The notes beneath the pieces are model-generated. The model did no database searches. It saw nothing but the letters and a program-made list of their open reading frames with translations, and was not told the DNA's origin. A stretch of 64,000 nt of DNA from positions 4,107,019 through 4,171,018 of the forward strand of contig NZ_CP101655.1 of NCBI RefSeq assembly GCF_028830055.1. Direction: 5' to 3'. This document shows, one piece after another, positions 27,344 to 37,426 of the stretch (position 1 is its first letter; the number at the start of each line of letters is the position of its first letter). The stretch comes from Pseudomonas serboccidentalis. GTDB taxonomy: Bacteria > Pseudomonadota > Gammaproteobacteria > Pseudomonadales > Pseudomonadaceae. A program made the translations under genes and the position numbers.

Positions 27344-28531
27344 ATGAACGCCACAACTCACGCAATGACCCGAGGCATGGTGCTGCTATTCGCCTTCTGC
27401 TGCGGTGCCATCGTCGCCAACATCTACTACGCGCAGCCGATCATCGGCCTGATCGCTCCGGACATCGGCCTCTCCGACACCATGGCCAGCTTCATCGTCT
27501 CGCTGACGCAGATCGGTTATGCGCTGGGCCTGTTCTTCCTGGTGCCGCTGGGCGACCTGCTGGAAAACCGTCGGTTGATGATCATCACCACCGTGGTGGC
27601 GATTGCCAGCCTGCTCGGTGCGGCGTTCACCAGTCAGCCGAATGTGTTCCTGCTGATTTCATTGCTGGTGGGCTTCAGTTCGGTGTCGGTGCAGATCCTG
27701 ATTCCCCTCGCCGCGCATCTGGCGCCGGAAGAATCCCGTGGCCGGGTGGTCGGAGGGATCATGGGTGGCCTGCTGCTGGGTATCCTGCTGGCGCGGCCGG
27801 CGTCGAGCGTCGTGGCTGACCATTTCGGCTGGCGCGCGATGTTCGTGATTGCCGCAGCGTTGATGGCGGCGATCAGCGTGGTGCTGGCGTTGACCGTGCC
27901 CAAGCGTCAACCGGATCACAGCGCCTCTTATGGCCAGTTGATCGGTTCGCTGTGGACGCTGCTGCGCCAGCAGCCGGTGCTGCGTCAGCGGGCGTTCTAT
28001 CAGGGCTGCATGTTCGCCACCTTCAGCCTGTTCTGGACGGCGGTGCCGCTGGAACTGGCGCGCAACCATGGCCTGTCGCAAAGCGAGATCGCGATCTTCG
28101 CCCTGGTCGGCGCCATCGGTGCGATCGCCGCGCCCATCAGTGGACGCCTGGCTGACGCCGGTCACACCCGCATCGCCTCGCTGCTGGCGATGCTGTTCGC
28201 CAGCCTGAGCTTCCTGCCGGCCTTCATCCACCCGGCCTACAGCGTGATCGGTCTGGCCGTGACTGGCGTGGTGCTGGATTTCTGCGTACAGATGAACATG
28301 GTCCTCGGCCAGCGCGCCGTCTACTCGCTGGACGCGAAAAGCCGCGGTCGCCTGAATGCGCTGTACATGACCAGCATCTTCATCGGCGGTGCCTTCGGCT
28401 CGTCGGTCGCCAGTGCGGTGTATGAGCATGGCGGCTGGTTGTGGATCGTGATTGTCGGCAGCGCGTTCCCGTTGCTGGCGCTGTTGCGGTTTTTGAGTGC
28501 GTCGCAAGGGCGGGCGTTGGCAACCGCTTGA
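27344..28531 (+). CDS. Major facilitator superfamily transporter
   Basis: A 395 aa protein with twelve predicted membrane helices and MFS signatures: PLGDLLENRR in the loop after helix 2 and GRLADAGHTR in the equivalent loop of the second half. It falls in the drug/sugar-efflux-like group that includes E. coli YgaY-type permeases, by N-terminal NIYYAQPIIGLI and length. The substrate is unknown. It stands alone with its own upstream region of about 240 bases, in which I could not assign a promoter, and is followed by a perfect hairpin. Confidence 0.85.
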   Translation: MNATTHAMTRGMVLLFAFCCGAIVANIYYAQPIIGLIAPDIGLSDTMASFIVSLTQIGYALGLFFLVPLGDLLENRRLMIITTVVAIASLLGAAFTSQPNVFLLISLLVGFSSVSVQILIPLAAHLAPEESRGRVVGGIMGGLLLGILLARPASSVVADHFGWRAMFVIAAALMAAISVVLALTVPKRQPDHSASYGQLIGSLWTLLRQQPVLRQRAFYQGCMFATFSLFWTAVPLELARNHGLSQSEIAIFALVGAIGAIAAPISGRLADAGHTRIASLLAMLFASLSFLPAFIHPAYSVIGLAVTGVVLDFCVQMNMVLGQRAVYSLDAKSRGRLNALYMTSIFIGGAFGSSVASAVYEHGGWLWIVIVGSAFPLLALLRFLSASQGRALATA

Positions 28532-28537
28532 GTCATC

Positions 28538-28569
28538 GCAAGCATCGCGGATAAACCCGCGATGCTTGC
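28538..28569. terminator. Perfect 13-bp hairpin after the MFS gene
   Basis: GCAAGCATCGCGG and its exact complement around a six-base loop. No T run follows, so intrinsic termination is uncertain; it may instead stabilise the mRNA 3' end. Confidence 0.45.
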
Positions 28570-28582
28570 ACATGAATGCCGT

Positions 28583-28723
28583 TCAATAGCGAACCAGTTT
28601 CTCCATCGCCGCATCCGCCAGAAAGGAGGAGCGGCTTTTCACATGGTGCTCACGCACATATCGATCAATGCGCTGGATCACGTAGCCTGGCAACGTCACG
28701 TTGACCTTCTCTGTTTTGCCCAT
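28583..28723 (-). pseudogene. HicB antitoxin remnant (C-terminal ribbon-helix-helix only)
   Basis: The 46 codons from ATG 28723 encode EKVNVTLPGYVIQRIDRYV, then a segment ending SRSSFLADAAMEKL. This matches the C-terminal DNA-binding domain of HicB-type antitoxins, normally preceded by a ~70 aa HicB fold domain. The upstream frame does not resemble that domain, no hicA toxin is adjacent, and no ribosome binding site precedes the ATG. I read it as a truncated leftover of a HicAB module. A free-standing CopG-like regulator is the alternative. Confidence 0.6.
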
Positions 28724-28851
28724 GTGCAGAAAGACGTTCGGTTGTTTTGCAGCATGTGAGTGATGGCATCGTCCTCGACGCGGATTACACTCACCGCTCG
28801 AATCTGATGCGCTGATCAATGCTGTCCGCCAGACCTCCCAAGGAGCTGCCA

Positions 28852-29571
28852 ATGACCCGACGTACCTTCCTCATCACCGGCGCCAGCAAGGGCATCGGCC
28901 GGGCGCTGGCCGAACATCTGGACCGGGCCGGGCATCGGGTGGTGGGGATTGCCCGGCAGCCTGACCTGAGTTTTCCGGGGATTCTGTTTCCGCTGGACCT
29001 GAGTGATCGCGAGCTGACCCGCCAGGTGCTGGCGGATCTGGCGCACACTTATGAGTTCGACGGGCTGGTGAACAACGTCGGACTGGTTCGCCCGCAGTCG
29101 TTGGGCGATATCGATCTGGATGCATTCGATGACGTGATGCGCCTGAATCTGCATTCGGCGTTGCAGGCCACGCAGGCCCTGTTGCCGGGCATGCGTACGC
29201 GGGGCTGGGGTCGGGTAGTGAATATCTCCAGCCTGACCGTGCTGGGCATCACCCAACGGACGGCGTATGCAGCGGCGAAAGCAGCGCTGGTCAGCTTCAC
29301 CCGATCGTGGGCGCTGGAACTGGCGCAGACCGGGATCACGGTGAATGCGGTGGCCCCGGGGCCGACCGAGACTGAACTGTTCCGCGCCAACAATCCGCCG
29401 GGCAGCGAGGGCGAAGCGCGGTATCTGGCCGGGGTGCCGATGGGGCGTCTGGGACAGCCGGAGGAGATTGCTTCGGCGATTGCGTTTCTGTTGTCCGAGC
29501 AGAGCGGATTCATCACCGGGCAGACGTTGTTTGTCGATGGCGGCTCGTCCGTGGGCAAAGCCGCGTTCTGA
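28852..29571 (+). CDS. Short-chain dehydrogenase/reductase
   Basis: A 239 aa classical SDR. It has the cofactor motif TGASKGIG (9-16), NNVG (74-77, usually NNAG), and the catalytic set N99, S126/S127, Y139 and K143 (YAAAK). The C-terminal FITGQTLFVDGG is standard. No acidic residue is evident for NAD specificity; the Arg-containing segment after beta-2 (GIARQP) slightly favours NADPH. The substrate is not deducible. AAGGAG precedes ATG 28852, which was preferred to an upstream in-frame start. No operon partner. Confidence 0.87.
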   Translation: MTRRTFLITGASKGIGRALAEHLDRAGHRVVGIARQPDLSFPGILFPLDLSDRELTRQVLADLAHTYEFDGLVNNVGLVRPQSLGDIDLDAFDDVMRLNLHSALQATQALLPGMRTRGWGRVVNISSLTVLGITQRTAYAAAKAALVSFTRSWALELAQTGITVNAVAPGPTETELFRANNPPGSEGEARYLAGVPMGRLGQPEEIASAIAFLLSEQSGFITGQTLFVDGGSSVGKAAF

Positions 29572-29589
29572 GCAACAGCCCAAATCCCC

Positions 29590-29678
29590 CGTGGAAGCGA
29601 GCTTGCTCGCGAATGCGGTATATCAGCTAAATCCATGTGTCTGAAAGACCGCTTTCGCGAGCAGTCCCGCTCCCACAA
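29590..29678. repeat. REP pair, diverged
   Basis: GTGGAAGCGAGCTTGCTCGC and an inverted partner (TTCGCGAGCAGTCCCGCTCC) about 40 bases on. Both halves are degenerate. Confidence 0.78.
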
Positions 29679-29794
29679 GGGGGTTACGACAATTCCCAGA
29701 TTTGCACAGGAAAACGTTCTGGCTGGTTGAGTCAGTCCGGGTGCTAAGCACCTATCGTGCGATTCTCTGAAAACCCGTTTTATGAACAGCAGAC

Positions 29795-29826
29795 AAAAAA
29801 ACGGCGATCCGAAGATCGCCGTTTTT
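29795..29826. terminator. Bidirectional rho-independent terminator
   Basis: AAAAAAACGGCGATC, a four-base loop, GATCGCCGTTTTT. It abuts the 3' end of the minus-strand lipoprotein gene. Confidence 0.92.
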
Positions 29827-29828
29827 CA

Positions 29829-30233
29829 TTACTGCCCGAACTGCTTGCCCAGCCCCGGCGGCACACCGTGGATGTCGGTGTCTTCCCATGGGCCGTTAGG
29901 GCTGATCGAGCGGGTCCAGCCGTTGTTCCAGCGGAAGTAGGTGCGCTGGCGGTAGAAGGTGTTGGGCTGGTCGTCGAGGACGTAGACCCCGAGTTTCTGG
30001 TCCCAGTGGCTGTTGCCGCCCGGTGGTGGGGCGAAGCTGGCTGAAGTGCGTGGCACCGGTTTGGACGGTTTGGCCGGGATGCTTTTGCCCGGGGTCGGCG
30101 AGGTCGACGGGGTCGGGCTCGGTTGCGACGGCGGGATCGGTGGCAGGTTGGTGGTCGGTTCCGGTCGGTGCACCGCACATGCGCTCATGCCCAGGGCCAA
30201 TGTGATGACGGTGATACGGGCGAGGCTGTGCAT
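29829..30233 (-). CDS. Small proline-rich putative lipoprotein
   Basis: A 134 aa protein with a signal sequence ending LALGMSAC, a reasonable lipobox (Cys19). A Pro/Ser/Thr-rich linker of about 40 residues (PSQPSPTPSTSPTPG) follows, then a compact C-terminal domain with many aromatics (HWDQKLGVYVLDDQPNTFYR, YFRWNNGWTRS). I do not recognise the domain by name; the W/Y pattern suggests an SH3-like or carbohydrate-facing surface, but that is a guess. It lies just downstream of ccmI on the same strand, followed by a strong terminator. The 28-base gap to ccmI means it may be the last gene of the ccm transcript. Confidence 0.72.
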   Translation of the reverse strand: MHSLARITVITLALGMSACAVHRPEPTTNLPPIPPSQPSPTPSTSPTPGKSIPAKPSKPVPRTSASFAPPPGGNSHWDQKLGVYVLDDQPNTFYRQRTYFRWNNGWTRSISPNGPWEDTDIHGVPPGLGKQFGQ

Positions 30234-30261
30234 GGCGGTGCTTTCCTGTGGGTCCCGGGGG

Positions 30262-31464
30262 TTATTTGTCCGGGCTGTCGATGGTCAGTGTTTGTAGCGC
30301 GGTGGTGCTGCTGGCCAGCGGGCCGCTGCGACCGACCCACTCCCCGGCGGTCGGCTGACCGGCACGAGAGATACGCGCTACCAGTTGGACTTCAGGAAAG
30401 TTCGACAGTTTCAACTGCGGCATCATGGCGTCGGCATCGCCCAATTCGACGGTCACCGGCAGATCCGCCACGGTCAGCCGCTTGGCTGCCAACGGTGCCG
30501 GTGGACCGGAAACGGCACGGGCGAAGATGAACACGCTGTCGCCCGGCTGCACCTTGCCCTTGAGCTCACGGGCAAGGTCTACGCGCACCTTGAGCAGTGC
30601 CGCGACCTTGGCGGCCGGCGCCTCGGCGACCTTGCCGCCACTGGCCTTCAGGCGCTCGGCGGCGCGCTCGATCCCGCCTTGCAGCGCGGCACGGGAGTTG
30701 TCGTCGGCCGGCAGTTGCGCCAGCAGGCGGTTCCAGTAATCGATGGCTTGCTGATAACGCTCGCCTTCAAACGCGGCGATGCCGAGCAGGCCGAGGCTGG
30801 TGACTTCTTTCGGATCGGCTTTCAGCGCTTCGTCGGTCAGGGCCTGAATCTTGTCCGACCATTTCTTGCCGTCGGCAAAGTACTGCGCCTGTGCCCACTG
30901 GCCTAACAGCTCCGGCTGCCGACCCGCGAGGTTGGCCGCACGCTCGAACATCCTCGCCGCGTCCGCCGGACGATCCTGGGCCATGTAGGTGCGACCGAGG
31001 AAGTACAGGCCTTCCGCCGAATCCGGCTGCGCGGCAACGGCACGCTCCAGACGTTGGGTCATCTCTTCCATCGACTGCGGCGCCTGGGCGAATTCGCGGG
31101 TCAGTTCGACCTTGTCGGCGGCGCCGAAATGCAGGTACAGACCCAGGCCCAACACCGGAACCAGCACCGCTGCCAACAGCGGCAAAGGCTTGCCCAGTTT
31201 CGACACGCGCGGCGCGGCAACGCCTTCGGTGTCGGCGAGCAGTTCACGTGCCGCTTCGGCACGACCGCTGTCCATTTGCGCGGCATCGAGTACGCCTTCG
31301 GCCTGCTGCGATTGCAACTCGGCCACGCGCTCCTGATACAGCGCGACGTTCAGGGCAGTACGATCCTCTTCCCGCTGAGCGCGGCGGCCACGCAAAACCG
31401 GGATCAGCAGAAAACTCAGGGCGACCAGAAGCAACAGCCCTGCGGCAAGCCAGAAATCAATCAT
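30262..31464 (-). CDS. ccmI: Cytochrome c maturation protein CcmI (CycH)
   Basis: A 400 aa apocytochrome c chaperone. It has two N-terminal helices with a cytoplasmic loop ([19 protein letters not shown] first) containing a leucine-zipper-like segment ([13 protein letters not shown]). A periplasmic TPR domain follows ([20 protein letters not shown], then [27 protein letters not shown]). A C-terminal beta-rich extension common in pseudomonads ends near VGRSGPL. It delivers apocytochromes to the CcmFH haem lyase. It overlaps ccmH by four bases, the end of a chain of overlaps from ccmE. Confidence 0.93.
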   Translation of the reverse strand: MIDFWLAAGLLLLVALSFLLIPVLRGRRAQREEDRTALNVALYQERVAELQSQQAEGVLDAAQMDSGRAEAARELLADTEGVAAPRVSKLGKPLPLLAAVLVPVLGLGLYLHFGAADKVELTREFAQAPQSMEEMTQRLERAVAAQPDSAEGLYFLGRTYMAQDRPADAARMFERAANLAGRQPELLGQWAQAQYFADGKKWSDKIQALTDEALKADPKEVTSLGLLGIAAFEGERYQQAIDYWNRLLAQLPADDNSRAALQGGIERAAERLKASGGKVAEAPAAKVAALLKVRVDLARELKGKVQPGDSVFIFARAVSGPPAPLAAKRLTVADLPVTVELGDADAMMPQLKLSNFPEVQLVARISRAGQPTAGEWVGRSGPLASSTTALQTLTIDSPDK

Positions 31465-31931
31465 TCTTGGTTTTTATCCAACAGTTGGTCGAGGCGCTGA
31501 CGTTCTTCGATGGACAGCGATTGCGGGGTCTCGGCGCGCTGGCCACGACGGCGGCGCACGATCAGCACGATCACCACCAGCCCCCCGAGCAGCAGCCCGG
31601 CCGGGCCGAACCACAGCAGTGCGGTCTTGGCATTGAGCGCCGGTTTGTAGCGGACGAAATCACCGTAGCGATCGACCATGAAGTCGATGATCTGCTGATT
31701 GTCCTTGCCCTCGCCGAGCATGCGGAAAATCTCTTTGCGCAGGTCGGCGGCAATCGGTGCGTTGGAATCCGCGATGTCCTGGTTCTGGCACTTGGGACAG
31801 CGCAGTTCCTTGGTCAACTCACGGAAACGCTCGCGATCCCCTTCCTTGGCGAACTCGTAGGTGTCGATCGCGGCGTGAGCCACGCCGACCAGACTCAGGC
31901 CCAATACCACGGCAGCGAGAAAACGCTTCAT
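31461..31931 (-). CDS. ccmH: Cytochrome c maturation thiol-disulfide protein CcmH
   Basis: A 156 aa membrane-anchored protein that reduces the CXXCH cysteines of apocytochrome c. A signal sequence precedes the redox motif RCPKCQNQ (C45, C48), an LRCxxC pattern diagnostic of CcmH/CcmL. A single C-terminal helix and a basic tail follow (the short form that works with a separate CcmI). Overlaps ccmG and ccmI by four bases each. Confidence 0.95.
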   Translation of the reverse strand: MKRFLAAVVLGLSLVGVAHAAIDTYEFAKEGDRERFRELTKELRCPKCQNQDIADSNAPIAADLRKEIFRMLGEGKDNQQIIDFMVDRYGDFVRYKPALNAKTALLWFGPAGLLLGGLVVIVLIVRRRRGQRAETPQSLSIEERQRLDQLLDKNQE

Positions 31932-32464
31932 GGCTTGGCCTCATCGACCAGCGCCTGATATTTGGCCGCGAGTTTTTCGCGCCAGACCTGCTCGTCAATC
32001 ACACCGACGTACTTGTCGCGAATGATGCCCTTGGCGTCGATGAAGAAGGTTTCCGGCGCGCCGTAGACGCCGAGGTTGAGGCCCAGCGAGCCTTCGTCGT
32101 CACGGATATCCAGCACGTACGGGTTGTGGAATTCGGCCAGCCACTTCAAGGCATCGGCGTTGGTGTCCTTGTAGTTGATGCCGTAGATCACCACGCCACG
32201 CTCGGCCAGTTTGTTCAGTACCGGGTGCTCGACCCGGCAGGAAATGCACCAGGTACCCCAGACGTTGACCAACGCCGGTTTGCCGAGAATGTCAGCCTTG
32301 GTCAGGGTCTTGTCGCCCTGCACGTTCGGCAGAGTGAACTCCGGGAAGGGCTTGTTGATCATCGCCGACGGCAGCTCCGCCGGATCGAGGTACAGACCGC
32401 GATAAAGAAATACCGCCAGCAGCAGGAAAATCGCCAATGGCACCAGCATCAACCAACGTCTCAT
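31928..32464 (-). CDS. ccmG: Thiol:disulfide interchange protein CcmG (DsbE)
   Basis: A 178 aa periplasmic thioredoxin-like protein tethered by an N-terminal helix, passing electrons from DsbD to CcmH or apocytochrome. The active site is WCISC (C73, C76) within NVWGTWCISCRVEHP. The downstream GVYGAPETFFIDAKG carries the cis-proline and the conserved acidic surface of DsbE. Overlaps ccmF upstream and ccmH downstream by four bases. Confidence 0.95.
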   Translation of the reverse strand: MRRWLMLVPLAIFLLLAVFLYRGLYLDPAELPSAMINKPFPEFTLPNVQGDKTLTKADILGKPALVNVWGTWCISCRVEHPVLNKLAERGVVIYGINYKDTNADALKWLAEFHNPYVLDIRDDEGSLGLNLGVYGAPETFFIDAKGIIRDKYVGVIDEQVWREKLAAKYQALVDEAKP

Positions 32465-34449
32465 GCAGCCGCTCCTTGCAGGCCGAGGGCTTCACGCACC
32501 TTGGCTTTGACCTTGACTCGATAACGCCGATCCAGCGCCGCCAGCAAACCACCCAGACCGGTGAGCAGGCCACCGAACCAGATCCAGCGCACGAACGGTT
32601 TGACGTGAACCCGCACCGCCCAGGCACCGTTTTCCAGCGGCTCGCCCAGCGCGACATACAGGTCGCGGGTGAAACCAGCGTCGATCCCGGCTTCGGTCAT
32701 CATCGAACTCTGCACGGTGTACAGGCGTTTTTCCGGGTGCAGCACGCTGACTTCCTTGCCGTCGCGGATCACCCGGACGGTGCCCTTGTCGGACGTGAAG
32801 TTCGGCCCTTCGAAGTGTTTGGCACCTTCGAAGATGAAGTGATAACCGGCCAGGTCCATCGACTCGCCCGGCGCCAGGCGCAGGTCGCGCTCGGCACTGT
32901 TCTGACTCGACAGCACCACGCCGAGAGCGCACACGGCGATGCCCAGGTGAGCGATCTGCATGCCCCAGTAGCTGCGGGTCAGGGTTGGCAGGCCCTTGAT
33001 CAGGCCTTTGTGGCGAGTCTTGTCGAAAATGTCGCGCACACCGGCCAGCAACACCCACGCGGCGAGCAGGAACGTCGCAATCACCGCCCAGTTGAAATCG
33101 CCGTAGGCGACGCCGGCCACCACGGCCAATGCGACGCTGCCCAGCAACACCGGGGTCAGCATGTTCGCCAGCCATTTCACCGGGGTGTCTTTCCAGCGCA
33201 CGATCACGCCGACCGCCATCACCAGCATCAGCAACGCCATCAACGGGATGAACAGCGCATTGAAGTACGGCGGGCCGACCGACAGCTTGGCGCCGCTCAG
33301 CGCATCGAGAATCAGCGGGTACAGGGTGCCGAGCAGAATCATCGACGCCGCGACCACCAACACCAGGTTATTGCCCAGCAGCAGGGTTTCCCGCGACCAC
33401 AGGTTGAAGCCGACCTGGCTCTTGACCACCGGCGCGCGCAACGCGAACAGGGTCAGCGAACCACCGACCACGAACAGCAGGAAAATCAGGATGAACACCC
33501 CGCGCTCAGGGTCCGAGGCAAACGCGTGCACCGAGGTCAGCACGCCGGAACGTACCAGGAAGGTCCCCAGCAGACTGAGGGAGAACGCGGCAATCGCCAG
33601 CAACACAGTCCAGCTCTTGAACACGCCACGTTTTTCCGTGACCGCCAGCGAGTGGATCAGCGCAGTGCCGACCAGCCATGGCATGAACGAGGCGTTCTCC
33701 ACCGGGTCCCAGAACCACCAGCCGCCCCAGCCGAGTTCGTAGTAAGCCCACCACGAACCGAGGGTGATGCCGATGCCGAGGAAGGCCCAGGCAACAATCG
33801 TCCACGGCCGCGACCAGCGTGCCCACGCGGCGTCGAGACGCCCACCGAGCAAGGCGGCGATGGCGAAAGCGAACGCCACGGAGAAACCGACATACCCCAT
33901 GTACAGCATCGGCGGATGCACGATCAGGCCGATGTCTTGCAGCAGCGGGTTGAGGTCACGACCATCCGCCGGGATCTGCGGCAGGATCCGTGAAAACGGG
34001 TTGGAGGTGAGGATCAGGAACAACAGGAAACCGGTGCTGATCATGCCCATCACCGCCAGCACGCGAGCGAGCATGACTTGCGGCAATTGCCGGGAGAACA
34101 CCGACACGGCGAAAGTCCAGCCACCGAGGATCAACGCCCACAGCAGCAGCGACCCTTCGTGGGCGCCCCACACCGCGCTGAACTTGTAGTACCACGGCAG
34201 TGCGCTGTTGGAGTTCATCGCCACGTAGCCGACCGAGAAATCATCGGTCATGAAGGCGTAGGTCAGGCAACCGAAGGCAAACAGCAAGAACGCGAACTGG
34301 CCCCACGCTGCCGGCTGGGCCAGGCCCATCCACATACGATCGCCGCGCCACGCGCCGAACAACGGCACCACGGCCTGCACCAGCGCAAAACACAGCGCCA
34401 GAATCATCGCCAGATGGCCGAGCTCGGGAATAAACAGTGCGGACGTCAT
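32461..34449 (-). CDS. ccmF: Haem lyase CcmF
   Basis: A 662 aa polytopic membrane protein that attaches haem to apocytochrome c with CcmH. About 15 helices are evident. The periplasmic tryptophan-rich WGGWWFWDPVENASFMPW (WWD domain) is present, as is the large C-terminal periplasmic loop with SSQNSAERDLRLAPG and the final helix-containing tail. Histidines in FVGAHEGS-like (here VWGAHEGS) and HSLAVTEKRG segments correspond to haem b and WWD ligands. Three bases separate it from ccmE. Confidence 0.96.
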   Translation of the reverse strand: MTSALFIPELGHLAMILALCFALVQAVVPLFGAWRGDRMWMGLAQPAAWGQFAFLLFAFGCLTYAFMTDDFSVGYVAMNSNSALPWYYKFSAVWGAHEGSLLLWALILGGWTFAVSVFSRQLPQVMLARVLAVMGMISTGFLLFLILTSNPFSRILPQIPADGRDLNPLLQDIGLIVHPPMLYMGYVGFSVAFAFAIAALLGGRLDAAWARWSRPWTIVAWAFLGIGITLGSWWAYYELGWGGWWFWDPVENASFMPWLVGTALIHSLAVTEKRGVFKSWTVLLAIAAFSLSLLGTFLVRSGVLTSVHAFASDPERGVFILIFLLFVVGGSLTLFALRAPVVKSQVGFNLWSRETLLLGNNLVLVVAASMILLGTLYPLILDALSGAKLSVGPPYFNALFIPLMALLMLVMAVGVIVRWKDTPVKWLANMLTPVLLGSVALAVVAGVAYGDFNWAVIATFLLAAWVLLAGVRDIFDKTRHKGLIKGLPTLTRSYWGMQIAHLGIAVCALGVVLSSQNSAERDLRLAPGESMDLAGYHFIFEGAKHFEGPNFTSDKGTVRVIRDGKEVSVLHPEKRLYTVQSSMMTEAGIDAGFTRDLYVALGEPLENGAWAVRVHVKPFVRWIWFGGLLTGLGGLLAALDRRYRVKVKAKVREALGLQGAAA

Positions 34450-34452
34450 CGA

Positions 34453-34908
34453 TCAACCCTCCTTCGCTGGAGTTGGCGCGGACTGGCCACTGTCTTTCAA
34501 GGCCTTGGTCACTTCCGGCGGCATGTACTTCTCGTCGTGCTTGGCCAGCACTTCATCGGCCACCACCACGCCGTCGGCGTTGAGTTTGCCCAGGGCGACG
34601 ATGCCCTGCCCTTCGCGGAACAGATCCGGGAGGATCCCGCGGTAGGTAATGGTCACGGCTTTGTTGAAATCGGTCACGACGAATTTGACGTCCAGCGAGT
34701 CTGGCGAGCGTTGCAGCGAGCCTTTCTCGACCATGCCGCCGGCGCGGATGCGCGTGTCGTGCGGCGCTTCGCCGTTGGCGATCTGGGTCGGGGTGTAAAA
34801 CAGGTTGATGTTTTCCTGCAGGGCGCTCAAGGCCAGGCCGACGGCAGCGCCGACCCCGACCAGAATGGCCAGAATGATGATCAGACGTTTCTTGCGCAGC
34901 GGATTCAC
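34453..34908 (-). CDS. ccmE: Haem chaperone CcmE
   Basis: A 151 aa periplasmic OB-fold protein that binds haem covalently and hands it to CcmF. An N-terminal membrane anchor (residues 8-30) comes first. The haem-attachment motif [13 protein letters not shown] has the histidine (H124) and downstream tyrosine of the HxxxY class. The C-terminal tail is short and flexible. Overlaps ccmD by four bases. Confidence 0.95.
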   Translation of the reverse strand: MNPLRKKRLIIILAILVGVGAAVGLALSALQENINLFYTPTQIANGEAPHDTRIRAGGMVEKGSLQRSPDSLDVKFVVTDFNKAVTITYRGILPDLFREGQGIVALGKLNADGVVVADEVLAKHDEKYMPPEVTKALKDSGQSAPTPAKEG

Positions 34909-35081
34909 TTGCCGTTCTCCCGGCGCAGACGACGCGCCTCTTGTTGCAGATAGCGCTTGCGGGCCGCGATCGGCGCCACCACGTTGAGGATCAGCACCGC
35001 CAGACAGATGCCGTAGGCCGACCAGACATACAGGCCATGATGACCCATGGCGAGGAAGTCGCCGAATGAAGCAAAACTCAT
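34905..35081 (-). CDS. ccmD: Haem exporter accessory protein CcmD
   Basis: A 58 aa protein with one transmembrane helix, needed for release of holo-CcmE from the CcmABC complex. The N-terminal [20 protein letters not shown] is the family signature, the helix follows, and the tail is strongly basic ([18 protein letters not shown]). The ATG at 35081 overlaps the ccmC stop (ATGA), which decides the start against a longer frame. It is small enough to be missed by gene callers. Confidence 0.93.
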   Translation of the reverse strand: MSFASFGDFLAMGHHGLYVWSAYGICLAVLILNVVAPIAARKRYLQQEARRLRRENGK

Positions 35082-35833
35082 CGAGCGGCCTCCAGACAGT
35101 TCTGCACTTCTTCTTTCACCCAACTGGCGCGGGCTTCGCGCTTGAGCACTTCAAGACGCATGCGCAGCAACAGCACGGCGCCGAAGAAGCAGTAGAAACC
35201 CAATACGGTCAGCAACAGCGGCAGCCACATTTCAGCGGGCATCGCCGGTTTTTCGGTGAGGGTGAAGGTCGCGCCCTGGTGCAGGGTGTTCCACCACTCC
35301 ACCGAGTACTTGATGATCGGAATGTTGATCACACCAACGATGGCCAGTACAGCGCAGGCCTTGGCGGCGCTGTCGCGGTTGCTGATCGCATTGCCCAGCG
35401 CAATCACCCCGAAATACAGGAACAGCAGAATCAGCATCGAGGTCAGGCGCGCATCCCAGACCCACCACGAACCCCAGGTCGGCTTGCCCCAGATCGCCCC
35501 GGTGACCAGCGCTACGGCAGTCATCCATGCACCAATCGGGGCCGCGCATTGTAGGGCGACGTCGGCCAGTTTCATCTTCCACACCAGCCCGACCACGCCG
35601 CACACCGCCAGCATCACGTAGATCGACTGCGCGAGCATCGCGGCAGGCACGTGGATGTAGATGATGCGAAAGCTGTTGCCCTGCTGATAATCCGGCGGCG
35701 CGAAGGCCAGGCCCCAGATGACGCCAACGGTGATCAGCAGCAACGCTGCAAGGCTCAGCCACGGCAGGAACTTGCTGCTGATGCCGTAGAACCACTTGGG
35801 CGAGCCGAGCTTGTGAAACCAGGTCCAGTTCAT
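35078..35833 (-). CDS. ccmC: Haem handling protein CcmC
   Basis: A 251 aa inner-membrane protein with six helices that loads haem onto CcmE. The WWD motif [13 protein letters not shown] (periplasmic) and flanking histidines (IHVPAAML, and [11 protein letters not shown]) are present. The ATG at 35833 ([10 protein letters not shown]) matches family starts and has GGAA upstream; an ATG 27 bases earlier is less likely. The gap to ccmB is 95 bases, the only sizeable gap inside the cluster. Confidence 0.95.
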   Translation of the reverse strand: MNWTWFHKLGSPKWFYGISSKFLPWLSLAALLLITVGVIWGLAFAPPDYQQGNSFRIIYIHVPAAMLAQSIYVMLAVCGVVGLVWKMKLADVALQCAAPIGAWMTAVALVTGAIWGKPTWGSWWVWDARLTSMLILLFLYFGVIALGNAISNRDSAAKACAVLAIVGVINIPIIKYSVEWWNTLHQGATFTLTEKPAMPAEMWLPLLLTVLGFYCFFGAVLLLRMRLEVLKREARASWVKEEVQNCLEAAR

Positions 35834-35928
35834 ACTGTTTCCATCACGGGTGCCGCTCATCGTCGTGAGCTGGCAAAGGGTCATGCCTTTCTTAAAAAAG
35901 GCGGTTATTTTTTAACCAGACCTCATTA

Positions 35929-36597
35929 TTATTCGCCGACGCTGATCTTCAGGCCAGCAGCTATTGCAAACGGTGTCAGGGTGATCGCCAGGGCAGTCAG
36001 GCTACCCAGCCACAACAGATACCCGGTCGCCGGCATGCCTTGCAACGCCGCCTGCAAGGCGCCACTGCCCAGGATCAACACCGGGATGTACAACGGCAGA
36101 ATCAGCAGCGCCAGTAACAGGCCGCCGCGTTTCAAACCGACCGTCAGCGCCGCGCCCACCGCGCCGAGCAGGCTCAGCACCGGTGTACCCAGCAGCAACG
36201 ACAACAGCAACACCGGCAGGCAGGCGACCGGCAAACCGAGCATCAACGCCAGCAAGGGCGAGAGCAAAACCAGCGCCAGGCCCGAGAACAGCCAGTGTGC
36301 CAGCACTTTGGCCAGCACCAGTAGGGGCAGCGGGTGCGGCGAAAGGACCCACTGCTCAAGGGATCCGTCCTCGAAATCACTGCGGAACAGCCCGTCCAGC
36401 GAGAGCAGGACCGACAACAGTGCGGCCACCCAGACTAACCCCGGGGACAGGTTTTGCAAGACTTGAGTTTCCGGGCCGACGGCCAACGGGAACAACGCAA
36501 TGACGATGGCGAAGAAAATCAGCGGATTGGCCAGCTCGGCCGGGCGACGAAACAGCAGGCGGGACTCACGGGCAACCAGCAGGCCGAACACACTCAT
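35929..36597 (-). CDS. ccmB: Haem exporter protein CcmB
   Basis: A 222 aa permease subunit of the CcmAB ABC transporter, with six helices and the cytoplasmic coupling motif [18 protein letters not shown]. Together with CcmA it uses ATP to release holo-CcmE from CcmC. The ATG at 36597 overlaps the ccmA stop by four bases; the frame extends further upstream only as a shadow of ccmA. Confidence 0.95.
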   Translation of the reverse strand: MSVFGLLVARESRLLFRRPAELANPLIFFAIVIALFPLAVGPETQVLQNLSPGLVWVAALLSVLLSLDGLFRSDFEDGSLEQWVLSPHPLPLLVLAKVLAHWLFSGLALVLLSPLLALMLGLPVACLPVLLLSLLLGTPVLSLLGAVGAALTVGLKRGGLLLALLILPLYIPVLILGSGALQAALQGMPATGYLLWLGSLTALAITLTPFAIAAGLKISVGE

Positions 36598-37229
36598 ACT
36601 GCCCAGTTCCCCAGATCGAGATCGCGATAACCGGCCGGCATCCGGCTCAGCGTGTGGTGCGTGGTCAGGACCACCAGACCGCCGCGTTCGCAGTGCCCGG
36701 CCAGGTGTTCTTCGAGTTGCGCCACGCCTTGTTTGTCGAGCGCGGTGAACGGCTCGTCGAGAATCCACAAGGGCGGGCTGTCCAGATACAGCCGCGCCAA
36801 CGCCACACGGCGTTGCTGACCGGCGGACAGGGTGTGGCAGGGAACATCTTCAAAGCCGCGCAATCCTACGGCTGCCAATGCCTGCCAGATCGCCTCGCGC
36901 TCGGCAGGCCGATGCAGGGCGCAGAGCCAGGACAGGTTCTCTTCCGGCGTCAGCAAGTCCTTGATCCCGGCGGCGTGGCCGATCCACAACAGGTTGCGCG
37001 CCAGTTCGCTCGGCTGCGCAGACAAGGGCTGACCATTGAGCAGGACCTGACCGCTGGTCGGCTGCATCAACCCCGACAACAGGCGCAGCAGACTGGTCTT
37101 GCCGCTGCCATTGGGGCCGCTGATCTGCACCATATCGCCACTGGCCAGTCTCATTTCGAGATTTTCGAAGAGCAGCCGCAGGTCTCGCTCACAGGCGAGG
37201 GCAACGGTTTGCAGGACAGGACTGGTCAA
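36594..37229 (-). CDS. ccmA: ABC transporter ATPase CcmA
   Basis: A 211 aa ATP-binding subunit. Walker [12 protein letters not shown] (about 38-48), signature [14 protein letters not shown], Walker [13 protein letters not shown] and the switch His in TTHHTL are all present, so the ATPase is intact. First gene of ccmABCDEFGHI. About 200 bases separate it from the divergent fliK-like gene, which should hold the promoters of both; I see no unambiguous -35/-10 there. Confidence 0.96.
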   Translation of the reverse strand: MTSPVLQTVALACERDLRLLFENLEMRLASGDMVQISGPNGSGKTSLLRLLSGLMQPTSGQVLLNGQPLSAQPSELARNLLWIGHAAGIKDLLTPEENLSWLCALHRPAEREAIWQALAAVGLRGFEDVPCHTLSAGQQRRVALARLYLDSPPLWILDEPFTALDKQGVAQLEEHLAGHCERGGLVVLTTHHTLSRMPAGYRDLDLGNWAV

Positions 37230-37426
37230 GGGATCACGGGCCTTATACGGTTCAAGTCGGCTCTGGCGCGGCCGTTAAAGAGATGCAGGATAAATGCAAT
37301 GACGGTGCGAACCAGAGAGCTGGATCAAACAATTGCTATGTTTTTTGAACGAAGCGCAAGACGCGCGGCATTATACATGCCGTGCCTTACTCCCAAGCGT
37401 GCAATTTCCTCAGGTTGTGTCCGCGT

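Noticed and set aside
32437..33993. Plus-strand open frame of 518 codons opposite ccmF
   Set aside because: His/Gln/Arg-rich composition typical of an antisense frame in GC-rich DNA; ccmF on the other strand is fully convincing.
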